Shown here one piece after another: positions 8,010-18,452 of a stretch of 64,000 nt of DNA; the stretch's first letter is position 1; each line of letters starts with the position of its first letter. A program made the translations under genes and the position numbers. The DNA is from JBBQNY01 sp038330365. GTDB taxonomy: Bacteria; Pseudomonadota; Gammaproteobacteria; Xanthomonadales; Ahniellaceae. The notes under the pieces were generated by a model. The model ran no database searches, had not been told where the DNA came from, and saw only the letters and a program-made list of their open reading frames with translations. The DNA is taken from contig JBBQNY010000001.1 of the NCBI GenBank assembly GCA_038330365.1, positions 4,971 through 68,970 on the forward strand. Reading direction: 5' to 3'.

Positions 8010-10343
8010 TCAGCGTCCGCTGCTGGGCACCAGTCGGAAAGGCAGCCGCGCGAATCGTGACTGGGCGTCGATCGCCAACAGCTCACGTTCGCCCGTACCC
8101 GCCAGGCTCAACCGGAGCGTGCGCTCGGCCGGCAACCGCGCGACGTGTTTGCCATCCAGCAGCCAATCCACGGTTCCCGACGCGCCCAGCGCACGTACTT
8201 CGATGCGTGGTTCACGGCCGCCGGGGGCGCGCACGAGTTCGGCGTTGGCCGGCAATCCGTCTATCGACAGCGAGTCCGATGGACCGGAACCACAGTCTTC
8301 GGTGCCCGTCCCGCGGCGACGATGCGGCGCCGGTACCCATGGCGCGAGTCGCGCCGGCCAGCTGACCTGCAACGGTACGCCGGCAGTGGATTCGCCCGAG
8401 CCTGCACAGGCTGAAGTAAGCAGCGGTCTTGCGCTGCGATCCTCGAAGGCAGCCAGCGTGGGTGGCGCGACCTGGTCCAGCAACCAGGCTTCCTGCCGCC
8501 GCAGGCACGCTCCGGCCGGCGTGTCGCTGGCGCGCAGGCCAAGCGGCCAGCAAATCTCGGTCTGAGACACCGCTGCGGGTCGCCCGCCAAACTGACGGTG
8601 CTGACCCGGCATGCCATCCGCAATGGCGAAAAGAAGCGGCAGGGCCGTGATCGCGCCGTAATGGCCAGGAAGCGGAGAGCCATCCGGTCGCCCAATCCAG
8701 ACTCCGATCGTGTATTTGCCGGTGACGCCCAGTGCCCACGCATCACGGAATCCGAAACTGGTCCCCGTCTTCCATGCAAGATCCGGCCGTTGTCTCAGGT
8801 CCAGTCCGAGCAGCGCATCGCCGGGTCGTACGTGCGCCGCGAGGATGGAGCGTACGATCCAGGCGGCGCCCGGCGACAGCGCGCGCCGCTCAATCCGGGG
8901 CTGGTCGACAAGCAGGCGTGGCGATCCTGCAAGGCCGTCGTGGCTGAGCGCGCGATAGGCCCCCGCCAGCTCTTCGAGCGTTGTCGCGGTGCCGCCGAGG
9001 ACCAGCGAAAGATTCGGCCGCGCACCGCGCGGCAAGCGCAGGTGCACTCCTGCGTTCAACAGGCGGGACGCAAACGCCTCGGGGCCCACACGCGCCAGCA
9101 GATCGACCGCCGGCACGTTGAGCGAAAGGCGCAGCGCGTCGGCAGCGGCCACCGGGCCGTTGAATGTGTCAGCGAAGTTGGCCGGCCGGTAACCGTCGAA
9201 TGACTGCGGCACGTCCGCCAGCAGGCTCTGCGAGTGGATCAGCCCTTCTTCGAGTGCCATTCCATAGACGAAGGGTTTGAGGGTGGAACCGGGCGAGCGA
9301 TGTGCCCGGACCATGTCGACGTGGCCCAGACGATCAGGATCGGCGAACGAGCCCGATCCGATGTACGCGCGGACGCCTAGATCGTCATTGTCGAGCACGA
9401 TCACCGCAGCGGAGGTCTGTATCGGCATCGGTTCGATGTAGTTGCCGACTTTTTCCTCGAGCTCGCGTTGCAGCGAGGCATCGATCAGCGTGCGTATGAC
9501 GCGCCGCCCTGGCAGCGCGCTATGCAGCCGCTGCGCCAGCAGGGCCGCGGAACGGGGCGGACGCAAGCGCCGCGCCGCCACAATCTCCTGGCGCGCGGAA
9601 GCAATCTGGTCCGTCGACCAGACCTGTTGCAACTCCAGTCGGCCAAGCACCTTGTCGCGCGCCTGCTGCGCAGCTGCGGCATGGCGATCCGGGCGCAAGC
9701 GACTGGGTGCCTGTGGCAGCACGGCGAGCAGCGCTGCCTCGGAATGACTGAGCTGCCGCGCCGGCTTGCCGAGATAGGCCCAGGACGCAGCTTCAACTCC
9801 CTGGACCGTACCGCCGAACGGCGCGAGATTGAGATAGAGCTCGAGGATCCGGTCCTTGCGCAGGCGCCGCTCGATCTGCAGCGCCCGGAGCATCTGGCGG
9901 AACTTCCCGGACACGCTCCGCGGTGCCGGATCGATCAGCCGCGCCACCTGCATGGTCAGCGTCGATCCTCCCGACACAACCTCGCCGTGTTGGATCGCCT
10001 GCGCCAACGCACGCACCATCGACAGAGGGTTGATACCCGGATGCGTGCGGAACCAGCGGTCCTCATAGCCCAGGAGGGCCTCGACATACAGCGGCGAGAC
10101 GTCTTCGACCGACACGGGATAACGCCAGATCCCCCCGGATGCCGCGAAGGCGCGCAGCGGCGTGCCGTCCCGCGCGAGAACGATGGTCGCCCCCTCACGG
10201 CGCACGTCGGGGATCGGAGGCGGAAAGATCTGGTCACAGACCAGCGCCACCGCCAGCAGCATCGCCGTCACTGCGATAAAGCGCCGCCAACGGCGGATGC
10301 GCGTCTTTATCTGCGCGGGCACGGAGGTCGGCAGGTGGGACAC
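8010..10343 (-). CDS. pbpC: Penicillin-binding protein 1C (transglycosylase/transpeptidase)
   Basis: The protein (777 aa) has an N-terminal membrane anchor (about 22-40) and then a GT51 transglycosylase domain. That domain has the catalytic Glu in YEDRWF (E94) and the GGSTLTMQVARL motif. The transpeptidase domain has SxxK as SPGSTLKPF (about 349-353) and KTGTSFGFRDAW (about 524). The C-terminal 80 residues match the beta-rich extension typical of PBP1C. It acts in periplasmic peptidoglycan synthesis. It begins 19 bp after the alpha-2-macroglobulin gene on the same strand, the conserved pairing of bacterial type alpha-2-macroglobulin with pbpC. Confidence 0.95.
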   Translation of the reverse strand: MSHLPTSVPAQIKTRIRRWRRFIAVTAMLLAVALVCDQIFPPPIPDVRREGATIVLARDGTPLRAFAASGGIWRYPVSVEDVSPLYVEALLGYEDRWFRTHPGINPLSMVRALAQAIQHGEVVSGGSTLTMQVARLIDPAPRSVSGKFRQMLRALQIERRLRKDRILELYLNLAPFGGTVQGVEAASWAYLGKPARQLSHSEAALLAVLPQAPSRLRPDRHAAAAQQARDKVLGRLELQQVWSTDQIASARQEIVAARRLRPPRSAALLAQRLHSALPGRRVIRTLIDASLQRELEEKVGNYIEPMPIQTSAAVIVLDNDDLGVRAYIGSGSFADPDRLGHVDMVRAHRSPGSTLKPFVYGMALEEGLIHSQSLLADVPQSFDGYRPANFADTFNGPVAAADALRLSLNVPAVDLLARVGPEAFASRLLNAGVHLRLPRGARPNLSLVLGGTATTLEELAGAYRALSHDGLAGSPRLLVDQPRIERRALSPGAAWIVRSILAAHVRPGDALLGLDLRQRPDLAWKTGTSFGFRDAWALGVTGKYTIGVWIGRPDGSPLPGHYGAITALPLLFAIADGMPGQHRQFGGRPAAVSQTEICWPLGLRASDTPAGACLRRQEAWLLDQVAPPTLAAFEDRSARPLLTSACAGSGESTAGVPLQVSWPARLAPWVPAPHRRRGTGTEDCGSGPSDSLSIDGLPANAELVRAPGGREPRIEVRALGASGTVDWLLDGKHVARLPAERTLRLSLAGTGERELLAIDAQSRFARLPFRLVPSSGR

Positions 10344-10362
10344 GGTCGTCGGCTACGCCCCG

Positions 10363-13300
10363 TCAGGGCGGCACGATCTCGATCGTCGCGCTGGCGACGC
10401 TTCCCACTGCCCTCAGCTCTGGCCGGTACATGTCTTCGAACATGGGCGGTGGGTTGACGAACACGCCCGGCGAGACCGCGCGCACCAGGTAGACCAGTTG
10501 CTTCGTGCTACCGGGCCAGAGTTCCACGGCCGCAACGAAGCGGTCGTCCCGATATTCGGAATAGCGGACGTCGCCGGACGCCAGCGCATCGGCGACGGAA
10601 GTGCCTTCGATCTCGACCTCCTGCCATTGCGCAGGATCAACCAGGTTGAGGTTTTCCGCTTCCAGTCCGCCGGGCAGAAGGTCAGTCACCAACCCGTCGC
10701 GGATGCGTTGCGCCGAATCCAGCGTGAGTCGGACCAGCAGTGCCTCGCCTTCATGCAGCGCCTTGCCATCGTAGGGTTTGCCATCGGTCCGGAACCACTC
10801 GCGCTTGATCGACATGGCCGCCGATGAGGTCGGCTCGAAACGTGCCGGCACGCCCGCGGTATCGATGCTCGCGTACAGCGGACCGCTGCCTTCGGGCACA
10901 ACGCGCAGGGCGCCCGCATTGCCCGCCCGGGCCGTTGCCGTGATGAGGCTGGATGCGACCACAGCGCCCGGCCCCTCCGCGCCCGTGATGACAGCGTTGA
11001 TCGGCGCGCGCTCGGACGCCAGTGCAAGACCGAGACGGAACAGCGCCGTCTGTTCCTGGGTGGACAGATACAGTTTCCCGGACGAGCCGCGGCCGCCGGC
11101 GAGATCGCGCGCAAGCTCGATCGCGCTTGCATCGAACGCGGGGCGTCCGAGTTTGTGCTGGTGGGTCAAGGCGATCATGAGTGCCGTGTCGCGCAGAGGG
11201 CTGCCGTAATCGCCGAGCCAGACGCTTTCGGCTCGCCGGGGCGCCTTGAACGCCTCTTCCAGGGCCTTGGCACCGCGCTCTCGATCACCCTGCAGACTGA
11301 GCGCGATGCCAAGGTGGACCAGCGGCAGCCCCGACTTGAGCTTGCCGCGCTCGTTGTCGAAGATCGCGCGCAGCGTGCCGAGTGGCGCGCGCTGCACCCG
11401 GGCGAGAACGTAGGCCCCGTAGGCCATTTCGGCGACGCGCAGGTGTGCCGCGGATTCCGCGGCCTCGTAGTGCGGGCGTCCGCCGCCGAGCAGATCGCCC
11501 AGGATCCGGTCCAGCGCCTTGACCAGCACCGGCTCTGGAATCGCGAATCCGGCGTCGCGGGCATTGAGCATGAGCTCGACGATGTAGGGCGTCAGCCATG
11601 GCGCGGCTTCGCTCTCGCCGGGCCAGAACGAAAAATGCCCGCTGCCGTTCTGCATCGCCGACAGTCGCCCGAACGCATCGGCCAACTGGGCGCGCCGCAC
11701 TTCCATGTCGCGCGCAGGCAAACCGAATCGTGTCGCGGCCTTTTCATCGAGCCAGATCAGCGGGTACGCGCGGCTGGATGTCTGCTCCGCACAACCGTAC
11801 GGATAGTCGATGAGACCTTCGAGCGCGGCGGTGAAGGGCAGGGGCGGCAGGGTTCCGACAGAGATCCGGGCCGTGACCGAATCCGGCACGAAGCCGCTCA
11901 GCAGTGACGGATCAACTGAGATGGGAGCGGCTTCCTCGAGCACCCGCACGGCGCTGCGGCGCACATTCGGCCACGGCGGGCGTATCGCGATCCGGTACAC
12001 GCGATCCAGATCAACGCCCGGCCCCGTTGCCTCGACGTGCAGCACGCCGACCCCGAAACTGCCGTTGGCGCGCAGCGCGTAGCCGAGCGTGGTGCGTTCG
12101 CCCTCCTTCAGTGCCACGACTTTTTCGCTGCCGTCCACAGCTACCGGGCCTTCGGCTCGCACACGTACGCGATAACGCGCGTCGGCTCCGGAAAGATTGG
12201 TCAGATCGAGCGTGAAGCGACTGCGGTCCCCCATCGCCAGTACCCGGGGCAGGCTCGCCTCCGCCACCAGCGGCGCGCGCACGATGGTTTCGGTCGCGGC
12301 CGAGCCGAAGCGATCTGCAGCGAATACCAGCGCGCTGACACGCAGCGTGCCATTGAAGTCAGGCACTGCGAGCTTGACCGTTGCGGCGCCGCGCGCGTCG
12401 AGTTTCACGGGCGCGTTGAACAGATCGACCGTGCGCAGCTCGGTGTTCGGGCGCCGCCCCTGCGGCAGCGCCGGCAGGGCGGCATCACCGCCGAAGCGCA
12501 GTCGTGCCTGGCGGCCATCGAGGGACTCGATTACGCGGCCATAGAGGTCGTAAGCCTGCGTCGCGAGGCCGCGTCTACCGAAGAACCAGTCCGCGGCATC
12601 GGGTACTGGATAGCGCGTGAGATTGACGACACCTAGATCCGCCGCCACCACGCGCATCTGGGCGGTGTGCCCGGCCAGTGCGGGCGCGGCGACACTGACC
12701 TGCATGTTGCGCTGCGGTCGCATGGTGGCCGCAGCGCGGATACCCACCGCGACGCGGCGGTCTGATCGCGCGAGCGGCACGTGCACGATGCCTACAGAGC
12801 GGTTTGGGGTAACCCGGTCGACGCTCGAGCCGGGACGGAAAACGATGGCCGTGAGATAGAGATCGTGACGTTGCCACTCGGGCTTGATGGGAATATCCAC
12901 CACCGCGCCCGCCTTGACCTGCAGTGTGCGGCTCCACAGCAGATGATCGCCCTCGAGGAGAAGCAGCGCGGAGCCGGCGTGCGGCGGTGTAATCGTGACG
13001 CGCGCGGTCTGCTCGGCCACATAACTCACGCGGTCCAGCGCCAGCTTGACCTTGTCGGGTCGCGCCTCTGCGCCGATGTTCTGGTTGTCCCAGCCCCAGC
13101 CGGCATTGAATGGCAGGCGCGTGACGAGCCTCGTCGCTGGATCGACGACCTCGATGCGATATCCGCCCCACTCGACGGGCAGATCGAGCTGGCCGCGGCC
13201 GCCGGCAGCGAACGAGAGCTTCTGCTCGCTTGCCTGCTCGAAACGCGCGGTGTAGTCCGAGCGCCAACCACTGCCTTCGACGTGAGTCCAGTGCCAGTCG

Positions 13301-15234
13301 CGCCGCTCGCGGATCAACCGGACAACGAGGTCCTTTGCCTCCAGCAACTCGCCCGCCACGTTGCTTCGAATCACCTCGAAGCTGGCCTTGCCGTTGGCCG
13401 GCGATCCGTCATCCAGATCAAACCTCGGGCGGATGCCGATCAGTTCGGTGGCCGGCCACACGCTGCGCTTCAGAACCCGGTTGACCGCACGACCACCGGA
13501 TTCGAAAACGCTGCCGGTGACCGCAAGTGCGACCGGCCCTGTCAGTGGAGTGTCTTGCAGTGGAATGGTTTCAAGGCCGGCGTGTCCACTGGTGTCCAGC
13601 TTGCCGTCGAACAGCTCCACCGGATCCTTCGGAAGTTGCATGAGCGCATCACCGAAATAGAAATCACGGTGAACATCGATCGCGTGCTGATCCGGAACGG
13701 CAACGAGTTTTGCGACGAAGCGGTTGCCACCCGCTGGCGCGCCATAGAGATAGTCGGCCTGGACCTCGATCTTGAGCGGCATCTTTGCGGCGAGCGGCGC
13801 CGTGTCGCTGTCCAGGTTGAGCTTCAGGCGCTCCGGCAGGAATTCTTCGACCCGAAATGCAAACGACTGGCCTTTTTCCGGTTTGCCCGGATCGGGGCTG
13901 AGTTCGAGTCTCCAGCGTCCCGTCGGCGCGTCGAGCGCAACGGTCTCCACAAATTCGAAATAGCCCAGGGCTTCGGGATCCAGCCGCCGGGTCGACCGCA
14001 GCCGCCCGTCGGGCTGGCGCAGCGTTGCGAACAGGGACTGCGGCCGCACGCTGGCGCCATCCCCATCACGCATCAGGGCGGATACGCGCAGCGACTCCCC
14101 CGGCCGGAACAGGTCCCGGCTCGACCAGGCGAATACGTCGATGTCGGTGTGACGGCGACCATCGATCGGAAATTCGGACAGGTCCAGGGCCGGCTGCGTG
14201 AACGACAGCATGGAGAAATCACTGCCTTGCGTTGCGCTCAGCAACTTCGCATCGCCGACCTTGTGAGCGAAGCGCGCCAGTCCGTGCACGTCGGTCGTCG
14301 CGCGTTCGATCCTGCCTGCCGCAAGCCGCAACTCCAGCGTGACGCCACCCTGGGGTCGGCCCGTCTTCAGCGATGCCGCGTGCAGCAGCATCGAATCGGC
14401 ATAGGCACGCACGTGCAGACCGATGTCCGACACCATGAACATCGAGGTCTCGAAACTGCCGTCGAAACGGCCCGCCTGCTTCATCACCGCGAAGTAGACG
14501 CCCGCTTTCGCGAGCTCCGGAATGTCGCGCACGGGCAGGTGACTGACGCCGCGTTCGTTGCGTGGCGTGTCGATCACGAAACGATTGGTGTAGACGGACT
14601 CCGCCCATTTCGGCAGCTCCTCCAGTTGCCAGTAGCCGCGTTCGCCATTGCTGGCGTATTCGTCCACGAACTGCGCCAGCTGACCGTCGCGAACGCGGAA
14701 GAACTCCACGTCGACTTCGGGCACATTGATGCTGATTACGGGAATGCCGCGCGACTCGTGAGTGGGCAGAATGCTTCCCTGACTGGCGAATCCCACCAGC
14801 GACTGCACGTCACCGACGTCGATTACGTGATCGAACCCCTCAAGCGGCTTGCCCTGCGCGGACGCAAGCCCGGCTTTGGCGATCACCCGATACTTCTGAT
14901 TGGGCTCCACGAACGGAAAGCGCAACACCCGTCCGCTTTCATCCAGCGACCAGCTTCCCTTGACCGCTCCGCCGTCAACCTCGGTGGTCTGCAGCAGCGC
15001 ATCGAAGTTCTGGGTGGAGGCAAGCTTCTGTGAAAATTTCAGGGCGAGGCCGGGGCGGCCGTCGAATGATTCGGATTCGGCCTTTTCGAGCTTGAACGGA
15101 GCGGACACCGCAGCGGTGGATTGGGTCTCGCCGGCGCCGGCGTCCGTTCCGGCCGGGGCCGCCTTGTCGCGCGAACACCCGGCGAGAAGCGCGACCAGCA
15201 GCAGACCGGGCAGGAGGCTTGAGCGAAAACTCAT
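10363..15234 (-). CDS. yfhM: Alpha-2-macroglobulin family lipoprotein (YfhM-like)
   Basis: A 1623-residue, periplasm-facing protease-trap homologue, close to E. coli YfhM in size. Residues 1-20 form a lipoprotein signal ending in the lipobox LLAGC. MG-type beta domains fill the N-terminal two thirds. The thioester motif CAEQ (coding bases 11782-11793) is intact, so this is the covalent-trapping class. An ATG at 15249 is also possible, but a -10 TATACT at plus 15265-15270 would leave it almost no leader, and the signal peptide looks canonical from 15234. It lies just upstream of pbpC. The model is that it traps proteases that breach the envelope while PBP1C repairs the wall. Confidence 0.93.
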   Translation of the reverse strand: MSFRSSLLPGLLLVALLAGCSRDKAAPAGTDAGAGETQSTAAVSAPFKLEKAESESFDGRPGLALKFSQKLASTQNFDALLQTTEVDGGAVKGSWSLDESGRVLRFPFVEPNQKYRVIAKAGLASAQGKPLEGFDHVIDVGDVQSLVGFASQGSILPTHESRGIPVISINVPEVDVEFFRVRDGQLAQFVDEYASNGERGYWQLEELPKWAESVYTNRFVIDTPRNERGVSHLPVRDIPELAKAGVYFAVMKQAGRFDGSFETSMFMVSDIGLHVRAYADSMLLHAASLKTGRPQGGVTLELRLAAGRIERATTDVHGLARFAHKVGDAKLLSATQGSDFSMLSFTQPALDLSEFPIDGRRHTDIDVFAWSSRDLFRPGESLRVSALMRDGDGASVRPQSLFATLRQPDGRLRSTRRLDPEALGYFEFVETVALDAPTGRWRLELSPDPGKPEKGQSFAFRVEEFLPERLKLNLDSDTAPLAAKMPLKIEVQADYLYGAPAGGNRFVAKLVAVPDQHAIDVHRDFYFGDALMQLPKDPVELFDGKLDTSGHAGLETIPLQDTPLTGPVALAVTGSVFESGGRAVNRVLKRSVWPATELIGIRPRFDLDDGSPANGKASFEVIRSNVAGELLEAKDLVVRLIRERRDWHWTHVEGSGWRSDYTARFEQASEQKLSFAAGGRGQLDLPVEWGGYRIEVVDPATRLVTRLPFNAGWGWDNQNIGAEARPDKVKLALDRVSYVAEQTARVTITPPHAGSALLLLEGDHLLWSRTLQVKAGAVVDIPIKPEWQRHDLYLTAIVFRPGSSVDRVTPNRSVGIVHVPLARSDRRVAVGIRAAATMRPQRNMQVSVAAPALAGHTAQMRVVAADLGVVNLTRYPVPDAADWFFGRRGLATQAYDLYGRVIESLDGRQARLRFGGDAALPALPQGRRPNTELRTVDLFNAPVKLDARGAATVKLAVPDFNGTLRVSALVFAADRFGSAATETIVRAPLVAEASLPRVLAMGDRSRFTLDLTNLSGADARYRVRVRAEGPVAVDGSEKVVALKEGERTTLGYALRANGSFGVGVLHVEATGPGVDLDRVYRIAIRPPWPNVRRSAVRVLEEAAPISVDPSLLSGFVPDSVTARISVGTLPPLPFTAALEGLIDYPYGCAEQTSSRAYPLIWLDEKAATRFGLPARDMEVRRAQLADAFGRLSAMQNGSGHFSFWPGESEAAPWLTPYIVELMLNARDAGFAIPEPVLVKALDRILGDLLGGGRPHYEAAESAAHLRVAEMAYGAYVLARVQRAPLGTLRAIFDNERGKLKSGLPLVHLGIALSLQGDRERGAKALEEAFKAPRRAESVWLGDYGSPLRDTALMIALTHQHKLGRPAFDASAIELARDLAGGRGSSGKLYLSTQEQTALFRLGLALASERAPINAVITGAEGPGAVVASSLITATARAGNAGALRVVPEGSGPLYASIDTAGVPARFEPTSSAAMSIKREWFRTDGKPYDGKALHEGEALLVRLTLDSAQRIRDGLVTDLLPGGLEAENLNLVDPAQWQEVEIEGTSVADALASGDVRYSEYRDDRFVAAVELWPGSTKQLVYLVRAVSPGVFVNPPPMFEDMYRPELRAVGSVASATIEIVPP

Positions 15235-15446
15235 TGCGGGTTGTTCCATGCCGGACTGCGGCGCAGTATAGGTCGCCGGCGCGGCTGACCGCGGGCCGTT
15301 TCAAGGCTGATTCCGGTGCTTCGAATGGCGTGCAAGGGTCAGCGGGCCAACGCGCGCGCAGTGCAGGCAAGGCACGCGCTGCTTCATGCACGCATTCATC
15401 GCACCCGATGAAGTGAGATGGGCACGTCACAGCTCCGGGCGACGTC

Positions 15447-16880
15447 TTGACTCGAATTCACTGGTTCCGGCGCGACCTGCGCCTTCGCGACAATGCCGCG
15501 TTTGCAGCAGCGTGCAGTGGCGCGGATCGCCTGGCATGCGTTTACGTGCACGCCCCGGGCGAGGAGGCACCCTGGCAGCCGGGAGCGGCCAGCCGATGGT
15601 GGCTGCAGCGCTCGCTGTCGGCGCTCGACGCTGCGCTGCGACGGCGCGGCAATTCGCTCCTGATCCTGCGGGGGCCGAGCGCACAGGCTCTCGAAAATCT
15701 GGCTCGCGGGATCGGTGCGGAGCGCGTGTACGCGACGGCTCTCGTCGACCCTGCAGCCAGGCTGCGCGATCGGAGCGTGCGGGACGCGCTCTCCGATTGC
15801 AGCATCGAGCTGGTCCTGCACACTCCGGATCTGCTGCGCGATCCGGACTTGTTCCGAAGCGGTAGCGGCACGCCGTATCGCGTATTCACTCCGTTCTGGA
15901 AGGCATTGCGTCGAGATCTTGCCGAGGTGCCGGCGCGGCCAGCTCCCGAACGGTTGCCCCGGCCCGATGAGCGCGCGGGTGCGGGGGTGACGCTCGAGTC
16001 GCTCGGGCTGCAGCCTGCAATCGAGTGGGATCGTGGGCTCCGCGCCAACTGGGCGCCGGGAGAGGTCGCAGCGCACGCGCAGCTGGACGAATTTCTGCAG
16101 GATGAGGTAGCCCGTTACGCCGTGGATCGCAATCGCCCGGACCTGCCCGGCACTTCGAGACTTTCGCCGCATCTGCATTTCGGTGAGATCACGCCCGGCC
16201 AGATCGTGCGCGCGATGGTGGCTGGCGCGGGGATGGAGCGTCATGAGTCCTTCCTGCGCGAAATCGGCTGGCGCGAATTCAGCCATCACCTGCTGTGGCA
16301 TTTCCCGCATACGAGCGATGCACCGATGGATGCCCGATTTGCGGCGTTTCCGTGGCAGGAGCCGCCCGATCCCGAGCAGCTGAAAGCGTGGCAACAGGGT
16401 CGTACCGGCGTGCCGATCGTCGACGCCGGCATGCGCGAGCTCTGGCAGACCGGCTGGATGCACGGTCGTGTGCGGATGCTGGTCGCTTCCTTCCTGACCA
16501 AGAACCTTCGCCTGCACTGGCTACACGGTGCACGCTGGTTCTGGGACACGCTGGTGGACGCCGATCTTGCCAACAACAGCGCGGGCTGGCAGTGGGTCGC
16601 GGGATCGGGCGCCGACGCCGCGCCGTACTTCCGGATCTTCAATCCTGTCCTGCAGGGCACGCGTTTCGACCCGCGCGGGGATTACGTGCGGCGCTGGGTT
16701 CCCGAACTCGCCAACGTTCCGTCGAAGCACATCCATGCGCCCTGGATGATGGTCGAGGAGGAACTGCACGCATGCGCAATTGCCGGCACGGTTTACGCGC
16801 GACCGCTGCTCGACCTGGCAAGCAGCCGTCGGGCCGCGCTGGCCGCCTATGACAAGGTGCGCTTGTTACCGCGCGGCTAG
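15447..16880 (+). CDS. phrB: Deoxyribodipyrimidine photolyase
   Basis: A class I photolyase of 477 aa: it splits cyclobutane pyrimidine dimers using light and FADH. It opens with WFRRDLRLRDN, the alpha/beta antenna domain. The FAD-binding helical domain contains SRLSPHLHFGEI, GVPIVDAGMRELWQTGWMHGR, the flavin-binding ANNSAGWQWVAGSGADAAPY segment and RIFNPVLQG. The start is a TTG (15447), giving MTRIHWF, which matches the family N-terminus; there is no ATG or GTG in a suitable place. A weak GC hairpin follows the stop. The gene is divergent from the macroglobulin gene. Confidence 0.94.
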   Translation: MTRIHWFRRDLRLRDNAAFAAACSGADRLACVYVHAPGEEAPWQPGAASRWWLQRSLSALDAALRRRGNSLLILRGPSAQALENLARGIGAERVYATALVDPAARLRDRSVRDALSDCSIELVLHTPDLLRDPDLFRSGSGTPYRVFTPFWKALRRDLAEVPARPAPERLPRPDERAGAGVTLESLGLQPAIEWDRGLRANWAPGEVAAHAQLDEFLQDEVARYAVDRNRPDLPGTSRLSPHLHFGEITPGQIVRAMVAGAGMERHESFLREIGWREFSHHLLWHFPHTSDAPMDARFAAFPWQEPPDPEQLKAWQQGRTGVPIVDAGMRELWQTGWMHGRVRMLVASFLTKNLRLHWLHGARWFWDTLVDADLANNSAGWQWVAGSGADAAPYFRIFNPVLQGTRFDPRGDYVRRWVPELANVPSKHIHAPWMMVEEELHACAIAGTVYARPLLDLASSRRAALAAYDKVRLLPRG

Positions 16881-16964
16881 GGTGCTCCGGCGCCCTGTTC
16901 AAGTCGCACCGCGACTTGCACGGTCGGCGGGATTACCATCGGGTCACGACAGGGGAGTGCTTGG

Positions 16965-18431
16965 ATGCCGATGAGAATGCTGAGAGCGGGCAGCGAGCCC
17001 ATGGCACGCGTCGACACTGCGTGGCTGCGGATGGAAGCGCCGACCAACCGGATGATGATCACAGGCGTCATGACCTTCGCTTCGCCGCTGGCGCTGGAGG
17101 ATCTCAAGCAGGTGCTCACGCGACGGTTTCTTTCCTATCGCCGCTTCCAGCAGCGCGCCATCGACACCCCCGCCGGTGCGTTCTGGAGCGATGACGAGCA
17201 CTTCGATCTCGACTGGCACCTGCGCGCGACAGCGTTGCCGGGCCATGCCGGCAAAGCGGAGCTGCAGCATCTGGTGAGCCAGCTCGCATCGAGTCCGCTG
17301 GATCATTCCAGGCCACTCTGGCAGTTCCATCTGGTCGAGCGTTACGGCGGCGGATCGGCGCTCATCACGCGACTGCACCACTGCTACGCGGATGGCATGG
17401 CGCTGGTGCAGGTCCTGCTTTCGCTGACCGATGTGGAGGCGAAGCCCACGCACCGCGTGGAGCTGGAACGCGCATGGCTCAAGCGTGACCGCGGTTCGGT
17501 GACCGAGCGTCTTCTGGAGCCGGCGCGCGCCGGCTTGCAGAACGCGGCGCATCTTGGCGGCAAGGCGTTCCACAAGGTGCGCGAACTGATGGATGACCCC
17601 GCCCAGGTCGAAACGCTGGCTCGGGGCGGTGGTGAAATACTGCGCGAACTGGCGATCGCACTGTCGCTCAGCGACGACCCCATCACGCGCCTCAAGGGCA
17701 GGCTCGGTCCAACCAAGCGGGTTGCCTGGGCCGAGCCCCTGTCGCTGGAGGAGGCCAAGACGCTTTCACGTGCGCTCGAATGCACCGTCAACGACGTGTT
17801 GCTTGCCGCCGCCGCCGGTGCATTGCGCGCATGGCTGATCGAGAACGGCGATGGTGTCGATGGCATGACCATCCGTGCCACGGTGCCGGTCAACCTGCGC
17901 CCGCTGGAGCATTCGCGCAAGCTGGGCAATCATTTCGGACTCGTGTTCCTAGATCTGCCCATCGGGGAATCCAATCCCCTGCGCCGGGTCGAGCGCGTGG
18001 CGGAATGCATGCGCGGGCTCAAGCGATCCAGGCAGGCTGCATTGACCTTTGGCTTGCTGGCTGCCGTGGGCATGGCGCCGGCGCCGGTGCAGCGGGCGGC
18101 ACTCGAACTGTTCAGTCGCAAGGCGTCGGCGGTCGCGACCAATGTGCCGGGGCCGCAACAGCCCCTGTATCTCGCGGGCAGCCGGATTGACGATCTCATG
18201 TTCTGGGTGCCGCAGACCGGCTCGGTCGGAGTAGGCATCAGCATCCTGTCCTACAACGGCCAGGTCCATTTCGGTCTGATCGCAGACGCGCAGCGCATTC
18301 CGGATCCGCAAGCCGTGATCGAGCGGTTTGCACCGGAATTCGAGAAACTCATGCTGATCGCACTCATGGAAGACTGGGACGCACCGATCACCGCGGCCGA
18401 CGCGCAGGCGACGCTGGAAAAAATGGCCTGA
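16965..18431 (+). CDS. Wax ester synthase / diacylglycerol acyltransferase (WS/DGAT)
   Basis: A 488-residue bacterial WS/DGAT, which esterifies acyl-CoA with fatty alcohols or diacylglycerol to make storage wax esters or triacylglycerol at the membrane. The catalytic HHxxxDG motif is intact as HHCYADG (138-144). The RPLW segment (about 116-119) and the C-terminal NDVLLA motif are also present. The start is fixed by AGGGGAG 8 nt upstream. It is the first gene of a lipid-storage region that also holds acyl-CoA reductase, ACBP and phasin genes, which suggests that fatty alcohols are a real substrate. Confidence 0.92.
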   Translation: MPMRMLRAGSEPMARVDTAWLRMEAPTNRMMITGVMTFASPLALEDLKQVLTRRFLSYRRFQQRAIDTPAGAFWSDDEHFDLDWHLRATALPGHAGKAELQHLVSQLASSPLDHSRPLWQFHLVERYGGGSALITRLHHCYADGMALVQVLLSLTDVEAKPTHRVELERAWLKRDRGSVTERLLEPARAGLQNAAHLGGKAFHKVRELMDDPAQVETLARGGGEILRELAIALSLSDDPITRLKGRLGPTKRVAWAEPLSLEEAKTLSRALECTVNDVLLAAAAGALRAWLIENGDGVDGMTIRATVPVNLRPLEHSRKLGNHFGLVFLDLPIGESNPLRRVERVAECMRGLKRSRQAALTFGLLAAVGMAPAPVQRAALELFSRKASAVATNVPGPQQPLYLAGSRIDDLMFWVPQTGSVGVGISILSYNGQVHFGLIADAQRIPDPQAVIERFAPEFEKLMLIALMEDWDAPITAADAQATLEKMA

Positions 18432-18452
18432 AGCCTGGGGATCCGAGAGTCC

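Noticed and set aside
12781..15033. 750-codon plus-strand ORF opposite the macroglobulin gene
   Set aside because: Composition is Arg/Gln/His-rich with no domain; the opposite strand carries the conserved macroglobulin domains.
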